Origin: CAZJYI01 sp964550025
GTDB lineage: Bacteria > Verrucomicrobiota > Kiritimatiellia > UBA8416 > CAYOBW01
DNA length: 64,000 bases
NCBI GenBank assembly: GCA_964550025.1
Contig: CAZJYI010000051.1
Span: 5,708 to 69,707 of the forward strand
Direction: 5' to 3'
Shown here: positions 60,001 to 64,000 of the stretch, one piece after another
How positions within the stretch are numbered: position 1 is the stretch's first letter
Layout of the letters: each line of letters starts with the position of its first letter
Notes under the pieces: generated by a model
What the model was told of the DNA's origin: nothing
The model's database searches: none
What the model saw: the letters and a program-made list of their open reading frames with translations, nothing else
Program-made: the position numbers and the translations under genes

Positions 60001-61183
60001 AGCGGTGAAGCTCTTCCCGGAGTCGCCCACACTGTGGATCATCCTGATCAGTCTGTCGGGGGGCGACCCGGGAGTGATCGATGCCGCGCGCACGTCCTGC
60101 CCGTACGACAGCGACATATGGCTGGCGGAGCTGGTGACGCGCACGCAGCGTGACGATTCCGTCCAGGAACGCGCGTGGTTGCAGGAGAACATGGACACCG
60201 CCGTTCGCGAGCAGGCCTACACGCCGGCTGCGATGGCGCGCGCGGCCGAGTACCTGTTTCGCGGAACCATGCGGGAACAGGCCGCCACGGCGGCGCGGGA
60301 TGCCGTGGCTCGCGCCCGGGGCCTGCTGCCGGCATATGTCATCGGAGTCAAGTGCGCCCTTGCGGACTCCCGCTGGGACAGGGCCCTCGATTGTACAAAG
60401 CTGGCCATCGAGTCGTCGCTGCAGCCCAACACCGTCTTCTACCGCAAACTGGTCGGGCTCAAGAGTATGACCGAAATGATCGACACCGATCGCGAAATGG
60501 TAGCCGCCCTTCGTAGTCTGAGGGAGCGGGAGCCCGACGACGCACTCTGGGCGCAGATGCTGGGATACGTCCGCTTTCAGCGCGGCGGGTGGGAGATTAT
60601 CGACGCGCTGTACCAGATGACAGCCGCGCTCGAGGGGGGCGCCACGAACAAGACGCCCTACATCATCGCCGCGGAGTCCGCCCGGCGCCTCGGCGACAAC
60701 GACCGCGCTATCGACCTGCTTCGCAAAGGACTGACGCAGCATCCGGACAGCGTGGCCATGCTCAACAACCTGGTATACTCGCTGGCGTACTCGCCCGACG
60801 GCGTCGACGAAGCGCTGGCCAGGCTGCCGGAGCTCGCCGAGAGGGGGGGAGACGATCCCCTCTATGTCGATACGGCTGCCGTCGTGCGTCTGCGTGCCGG
60901 ACAGCTCGACGAAGCCGCGGATCTGTTGACCCGCCTCGTTGCCGGGGCCGAACGCGGCTCCCGTGAGTGGTTTCGCGCAAAAAGGCATTTGGCCGAAATC
61001 GCGTTTCGAAAGGGCCGTGTCGAAACCGCGGCCGATATCCTGGCGGACACGCTGAAGCACACGCGCAAGGTGCCCGGGGAAGAACTCCTCGATGCCAATC
61101 GTCTGCTGTCGAGAATCGAGGAGCAGCGGGAAGCAGACGAGCGCGAACGCCGGATCCCCTACCGCCCCGCGCTGGAACCGTGA
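57050..61183 (+). CDS. Exosortase fused to a long TPR domain
   Basis: 1377 residues. Residues about 1-340 are a multi-helix exosortase/archaeosortase with the catalytic set Cys194 (PQWCSGMRTATT), Arg239 (LNVFRIAAL) and His260 (YLHNTAGIIVF). Exosortases recognise PEP-CTERM tails, cut them and pass the protein on for surface display. A further membrane helix (about 325-342) leads into roughly 1000 residues of tetratricopeptide repeats (LRRARRELEGIVERFPGDA-like units, RLGDNDRAIDLLRKGLTQHP). The gene is convergent with a PEP-CTERM protein gene. Bases 58297-58566 are duplicated exactly at 63639-63908. Confidence 0.9.
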   Translation: MELIKKLGKVQRVVFLAGVALLAVWMLLHFRVLVGTQNGFIRFFLTLVLAGAILLRKKRPRAYGDGGPAGIVARKPLCPPSAVPVVALFGAAGAIAGLVFGIRQMEWLGLLCLLFACLQWSLPGQYSRDGLLALLLLYWAHPLPGFVFGTFQLAMQRWSVGITEWFLHLCNVRVWADGFVLHTGLATYEVPQWCSGMRTATTVFLLALGLGILRRMRWYVCLAFVLLALAQALMLNVFRIAALVAYGAYSDPTASFSYLHNTAGIIVFGGIVLVYGELALWRWYRQRRVQRRRDLNPERMDVLREYPPFWRLLVHVRFYIFFALLAIAFVSALVYRSRSYHRAEMIKEVAVGLREAGRLGKAEQAASLVSGLVPDDTEWALLLVRLMLIRHKYQEVLAAVDRIPDEGENTATEKNILRSYSLMSLDRMAEAAELVGKLPLQARAGDPRVAMILAEMGLFAGDPDEVARQARKAARWVPNLHRIRGLYPFLRRHRRWRAIVDTDTAAPYHDPAVAMAAAEAYMNLDLAPAAGRLALQAIKAWPEDPRVLEPLFFMSLKRGHAKWEPLFAEHLKRCVAAIDDPDQVYGLVDKCFQLTRPDLAWVVYCRIEELDPDHPAMKMILARFGHRWFAFRKRSLGISAPLASDKIDLKAFYLCGTMCPFWRDFCAQVPMARELAVADTVAPRRRFLEQAVAVFEERRREDRLSKDMLYAYVDALEMQGDVSGARRELEGIVERFPGDALTARVVLSGIYERRGKWQSVYETLRDYLEVSHPHLKPCLRLAQAQLNLRLSLAALHTAETTYRLFPASQRAAALLGTAFIRHGRAEEAHEVLRWPRPRNQRDLDVLETEALYKTERFAEAQALARSALLPRIPMPANATQRMFLPPAEASALWHRISIPSEKAFARNAETLEKNLEDAESPYLKAMLELWIEAYRNPDDESTRLRERWLACGRDRIEKATALNQLVLLLCLQERFVEARDAAGEAVKLFPESPTLWIILISLSGGDPGVIDAARTSCPYDSDIWLAELVTRTQRDDSVQERAWLQENMDTAVREQAYTPAAMARAAEYLFRGTMREQAATAARDAVARARGLLPAYVIGVKCALADSRWDRALDCTKLAIESSLQPNTVFYRKLVGLKSMTEMIDTDREMVAALRSLREREPDDALWAQMLGYVRFQRGGWEIIDALYQMTAALEGGATNKTPYIIAAESARRLGDNDRAIDLLRKGLTQHPDSVAMLNNLVYSLAYSPDGVDEALARLPELAERGGDDPLYVDTAAVVRLRAGQLDEAADLLTRLVAGAERGSREWFRAKRHLAEIAFRKGRVETAADILADTLKHTRKVPGEELLDANRLLSRIEEQREADERERRIPYRPALEP
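58297..58566. repeat. Source copy of an exact 270-bp duplication
   Basis: Every base of 58297-58566 recurs at 63639-63908 in the same orientation, 5342 bases apart. Here it is part of the TPR region of the exosortase fusion gene. Confidence 0.97.
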
Positions 61184-61215
61184 ACCTGCCAGGGCGGTTG
61201 GCCGCCGTCGCGCAG

Positions 61216-61342
61216 GTGAGTGATCAGTTATCAGTCACCACGTCATCAGTTTCCGGAGCACGCTCTGGTCATCGGGTGTGTGCCGTTCGCGATCCCTACC
61301 GATCACCGGCCACTGATCACTGATCACCGATGACTGATGACT
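61216..61342. repeat. Heptad hairpin, TGATCAC type, overlapping a gene end
   Basis: Left arm 61216-61250 (AGTGATC, AGTTATC, AGTCACC) and right arm 61291-61342 (CACTGAT, CACTGAT, CACCGAT, GACTGAT). The PEP-CTERM gene stop (61317) and its last residues SSVIGDQ lie in the right arm. Confidence 0.8.
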
Positions 61343-62027
61343 TCTTCCGCTTGCGCACCGAAGCCACTATCGCCGCCAGAGCACCCCCGAGGAAGGCGAT
61401 TTCCGCGGGTTCGGGAACCATCAGGTTGAAGTCATCGAGACCGTAGGTTTCGTCGCCCGGACCGTCCCGATACAGGTAGATACCGATCCAGTCGACCCCC
61501 TCGAGGTCGGCCAGGTAGTCGTCCTCCGTCAGGAAGGGGTTGATGCGCCAGTCCTCCCAGTCCGAGAGCGAGGCCTGGAAGGTCTGCCACGAGTTCGTTT
61601 CCATGCCCGACGCGTCAAGATCGTACCCCCAGGTGTTTCCGTCGTCGACCCCGAAACGGACCCCCAGGCCCGCGGGAGGGGTGTCTTCCGCAAAGAAATC
61701 GAACTCGAGGAACATCGACGAGTCCCACGACCCGGCGAACAGGTCGTCCGCCGGCACGTAGATGGTGTCATACCACGTCGCCCCGGGATCGCCCGAGACA
61801 TCCGGAAAATCGATCTGAAGCCAATCGCTGGCCCCACCCGTATTCTCGCTGATGCCGGCCGCACTGCCCAGCACCGTCCAGTCCCCCACACCGTCGGACG
61901 GGTGCGTGTCCCAATCGTGAGTCGCACTCCACGGCACCACGATCGCGCACGCCGTACGGGCATACAGGACCAGAAGGCCTGCCAGCAGACCCGCCGCGCA
62001 ACGTCTCGTGCTCTTGAAGGGGAACAT
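61317..62027 (-). CDS. PEP-CTERM sorting-domain protein
   Basis: 236 residues. N-terminal signal peptide (MFPFKSTRRCAAGLLAGLLV). The body is beta-rich and acidic. The C-terminus has the PEP-CTERM signal: VPEPAEIAFLGGALAAIVAS, then a basic patch VRKRKK, the substrate form for exosortases. It converges on the exosortase/TPR gene, 133 bases away. The last residues (SSVIGDQ) come from a heptad repeat. Exported and probably surface-attached; the body's function is unknown. Confidence 0.9.
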   Translation of the reverse strand: MFPFKSTRRCAAGLLAGLLVLYARTACAIVVPWSATHDWDTHPSDGVGDWTVLGSAAGISENTGGASDWLQIDFPDVSGDPGATWYDTIYVPADDLFAGSWDSSMFLEFDFFAEDTPPAGLGVRFGVDDGNTWGYDLDASGMETNSWQTFQASLSDWEDWRINPFLTEDDYLADLEGVDWIGIYLYRDGPGDETYGLDDFNLMVPEPAEIAFLGGALAAIVASVRKRKKSSVIGDQ

Positions 62028-62050
62028 ACGCTATCTCCACACAACAACTG

Positions 62051-62080
62051 AGTATAGCACACACCGTCGTTGGAAGACAA
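62051..62080 (-). promoter_or_regulatory. Possible promoter of the PEP-CTERM gene
   Basis: On the minus strand TTGTCT (62080-62075), 18-base spacer, TATACT (62056-62051). A GGAGA ribosome-binding site precedes the ATG. Confidence 0.45.
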
Positions 62081-62108
62081 GCTTTCGGTTCGGGCAACGG
62101 CGGGCGTG

Positions 62109-62777
62109 CTAACGCCGGCGGGGTCTGGCTGTGGCCCGGGCGGTCCGCGCGATATCGCGCGAGATCTTCAGGATTATGTCCGGCAGGAACGGCTCGGCGG
62201 CTTTCGGCACTACCATTCTGAAACGTCTCATCTGCGCGGACAGATACGGCATGTCAATGTCGTGGTTCGCTTCGAACATGGACTGCAGGTCGTCGAGGTC
62301 TTTGGCGCGAAGCCGAGCGGCACGAAGCGCCCACAGCTTCGACAGCAGCATATCCTCCAGAGTGAGCGCCGGTACCGGACCGAAGCCAAAGTCCACGCAG
62401 TTGGCCTGGGCCCGTTGCACGGCGTCTTGCACCCAGGGCAGTCCAGGTAGAATGAGGTCTACACCGGCAGCGTCCGGGTTTCCTGCCTGGCGCCCCACCA
62501 CAATGCACGCCCTCGTGCTGGCCTTCTTGATCGCAAAGAGCGGGCCGCCGGCGAGATCCGCTTCTCGCGCGATATCGGTTTCGAGGCCGAGTGTCTGCAG
62601 CACATTCCGTGCGTGCTGCAACGCGTGTGTCTGCGCGTAGATCGAGATATCAACGTCCATGGTCAGGCGTGGTTCGTTGCGATAGAGATCGGCAGCCAGC
62701 CCGCCCGCAACCGCAAACTGTAGATCGAGCTGCGACAACTCGCGCACCGCGGCCTTGAAAAGGGCCTCAAGTTGCAT
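62109..62777 (-). CDS. AbiEii-like nucleotidyltransferase
   Basis: 222 residues from the ATG at 62775-62777. The nucleotidyltransferase core has FAVAGGLAADLY and RLTMDVDISIYA, giving the GG...DxD motif; TLEDMLLSKLWALR and KDLDDLQSM follow as in AbiEii-like toxins. It overlaps the HTH gene upstream by 11 bases. Such pairs act as type IV toxin-antitoxin or phage-exclusion systems; a DNA-repair or regulatory role is also possible. Confidence 0.8.
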   Translation of the reverse strand: MQLEALFKAAVRELSQLDLQFAVAGGLAADLYRNEPRLTMDVDISIYAQTHALQHARNVLQTLGLETDIAREADLAGGPLFAIKKASTRACIVVGRQAGNPDAAGVDLILPGLPWVQDAVQRAQANCVDFGFGPVPALTLEDMLLSKLWALRAARLRAKDLDDLQSMFEANHDIDMPYLSAQMRRFRMVVPKAAEPFLPDIILKISRDIARTARATARPRRR

Positions 62778-63147
62778 CGCGCATACTCCTCGTATTGCGC
62801 AGGAGCCGAGTGGCGTCACGGATCGCGGGGAGGATCTTCCGTGCCCGGTCCTGGATCGCCCGGTTTCGAGCCCTGATGCCGGCGAGCTCAGCGGCCGCGA
62901 AGACGGCCCGTAGAACAGGGACATCAGGGTGGTCTTGGTTCACGGCATAGAGCCGACGCTGTCCAACGCGGGTCCTTGTCACAAGCGCCTCGCGCACGAG
63001 TGCATCAAGCGCAAGCTGGGCCGATCTGGGATAGACGTCAGCAAGCCGCGCGATGTGTCGTAGTCCGATGGGCGTTGTGGCGCGAGACAGGACACGCAAA
63101 ATGTCGGTCCTGGCCGCGGAACCGAGTAGTCTGCCAAGTGTTTTCAT
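62767..63147 (-). CDS. Winged-helix protein, probable partner of the nucleotidyltransferase
   Basis: 126 residues. A winged-helix DNA-binding domain is seen at about 1-75 (GSAARTDILRVLSRATTPIG, YPRSAQLALDALVREALV), then a helical tail. Upstream of and overlapping the nucleotidyltransferase gene, as AbiEi-type antitoxins are. There is no Shine-Dalgarno sequence; a -10-like box lies 8 bases before the ATG, which suggests a leaderless mRNA. Confidence 0.78.
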   Translation of the reverse strand: MKTLGRLLGSAARTDILRVLSRATTPIGLRHIARLADVYPRSAQLALDALVREALVTRTRVGQRRLYAVNQDHPDVPVLRAVFAAAELAGIRARNRAIQDRARKILPAIRDATRLLRNTRSMRDAT

Positions 63148-63155
63148 GGTGATAC

Positions 63156-63182
63156 TGTATAATGAATTAGACAGAAAAGCAA
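63156..63182 (-). promoter_or_regulatory. Possible promoter for leaderless transcription
   Basis: On the minus strand TTGCTT (63182-63177), a short 15-base spacer and TATACA (63161-63156). The start point would fall at or next to the ATG (63147). Confidence 0.35.
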
Positions 63183-63313
63183 CCCTCTATCGCCGTCGCG
63201 CAGGCGCATTGCTGCAACGCGCGTCCGCATCCGCTCCGTTGCCTTCTGTTCGAACCCCGTAGCTCGCCGTCGCGAGACACTGACCGGCGTGATGCAACGC
63301 CACCACCCCCCAT

Positions 63314-63481
63314 TCAGAGCCTGAGTCCGAGTTCCATGCCACTCCGCCTGCGGCGGTCGATGCGCTTCCAGGTGAACAAGATGCTGGGGGCGCTGCCGTT
63401 GAAGTCGATGCCGGCGAGCTGCCGCCACGGATCGTCAGACGAGTACTTGGCCACAACGTCTCTCGCCCAAGTCCGGATCAG
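63314..63481 (-). pseudogene. Orphan C-terminal gene fragment
   Basis: A 55-residue frame without a start codon, between a stop at 63482-63484 and a stop at 63314-63316, reads LIRTWARDVVAKYSSDDPWR ... APSILFTWKRIDRRRRSGME. The composition is that of a genuine C-terminus, not of a shadow frame. The rest of the gene is missing, so I call it a truncated remnant. Family unknown. Confidence 0.4.
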
Positions 63482-63638
63482 CTACACCCACGCTACCGCG
63501 GACGTGGCGCGTGACCTCGCCTGAGATGCAAGGGACGCAATTGATATGGCGGTGAAGTGCGTTGCTCAGTAATGGATGCGTGTAAAACTAGTCTTTGCAG
63601 GACCACTTTGTTGAATGTTGAGACACGACCCTTGTGAC

Positions 63639-63908
63639 CCTGCGCTCCTACTCCCTCATGTCCCTCGATCGCATGGCGGAGGCCGCCGAGCTCGTCGGGA
63701 AACTCCCGCTCCAGGCCAGGGCCGGCGATCCGCGCGTGGCGATGATCCTTGCCGAAATGGGGTTGTTCGCCGGCGACCCCGACGAAGTGGCACGCCAGGC
63801 GCGCAAGGCTGCCCGGTGGGTCCCCAACCTGCATCGCATTCGAGGTCTGTATCCCTTCCTTCGCCGGCATCGGCGCTGGCGAGCCATCGTGGACACCGAC
63901 ACCGCGGC
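63639..63908. repeat. Inserted copy of the 270-bp exosortase-gene segment
   Basis: Identical to 58297-58566 base for base. It encodes 90 TPR residues out of context, with no start or partner. It lies between TTGAGACACGACCC (63618-63631) and GGGGTCAGCCCT (63924-63935), which read inward as imperfect inverted ends (rc of the right end AATTCAAGGGCTGACCCC). Confidence 0.97.
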
Positions 63909-63920
63909 TCTTAGCGGCTC

Positions 63921-64000
63921 TTAGGGGTCAGCCCTTGAATTAAAGGTTAGCGATTCGTCGCGAAGGGTCTTGAGACGATCCTCTGCCGTCTTCACAAGTC
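63921..64000 (-). CDS. Possible C-terminal end of a gene entering from the right (partial)
   Basis: The minus strand is open from the window edge to a TAA at 63921-63923 and ends ...KTLRDESLTFNSRADP. Only about 25 residues are visible. The tail is encoded by the GGGGTCAGCCCT motif. Not identifiable. Confidence 0.3.
   Translation of the reverse strand, partial: LVKTAEDRLKTLRDESLTFNSRADP

Noticed and set aside
61317..61342. Rho-independent terminator from the heptad repeat after the PEP-CTERM gene
   Set aside because: The hairpin is possible, but there is no T-tract on either strand.

Overview
The window is a GC-rich bacterial chromosome segment, probably from an uncultured member of the PVC superphylum (Kiritimatiellota, Lentisphaerae or a relative). 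The reasons are a PEP-CTERM/exosortase pair, an FecA-like TonB receptor, a GH29 fucosidase, REP-type (RAYT) transposase sequence, many PAS hybrid kinases, a giant RHS protein, and unusually many short periodic repeats between genes. The phylum is an inference; there is no rRNA gene here, and I see no tRNA or CRISPR array.

Layout. 1-6.4 kb: the end of an unknown gene, then a minus-strand operon of a TonB receptor, a doubled ModA-like binding protein, a permease and an ATPase (oxyanion or metal uptake). 6.9-8.8 kb: a caspase-like/GYF/SUMF1 protein. 8.8-9.5 kb: repeat-rich DNA. 9.5-11.8 kb: a NarL-type regulator and its histidine kinase. 11.9-12.9 kb: an exported Gfo/Idh/MocA oxidoreductase. 13.0-21.9 kb: a plus-strand type I restriction-modification operon (hsdM with a fused HTH, a DUF1016 nuclease, a RAYT/DprA-like chimera, hsdS, a broken KAP-like NTPase, hsdR) in which nearly every junction is a 1-4 base overlap. 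22.0-22.8 kb: an ankyrin lipoprotein.

22.99-35.6 kb is one minus-strand operon of 17 genes. It encodes a group 4 membrane-bound [NiFe] hydrogenase joined to an Mrp-type Na+/H+ antiporter module and headed by HydB/HydG-like iron-sulfur and flavoprotein subunits; its maturation protease is the last gene. I infer a complex coupling ferredoxin or NAD(P)H oxidation to H2 formation and ion pumping, or the reverse. A rubrerythrin-like gene is divergent from it.

36.5-64 kb: two hybrid sensor kinases, a 2258-residue beta-helix/RHS surface protein, a RelE/HigA-type toxin-antitoxin pair, a Ycf46-like AAA ATPase, a GH29 fucosidase, an MtfA peptidase, several exported proteins, a 1377-residue exosortase/TPR fusion with a convergent PEP-CTERM protein, and an AbiE-like nucleotidyltransferase pair. 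The right end holds an exact 270-bp copy of part of the exosortase gene and gene fragments.

The most unusual points are the chimeric transposase/DprA-like gene carrying four in-frame palindromes inside the hsd operon, the hydrogenase-antiporter-diaphorase operon, the exosortase/TPR fusion, and families of intergenic hairpins built from 7-, 9-, 12- and 13-bp periodic units.
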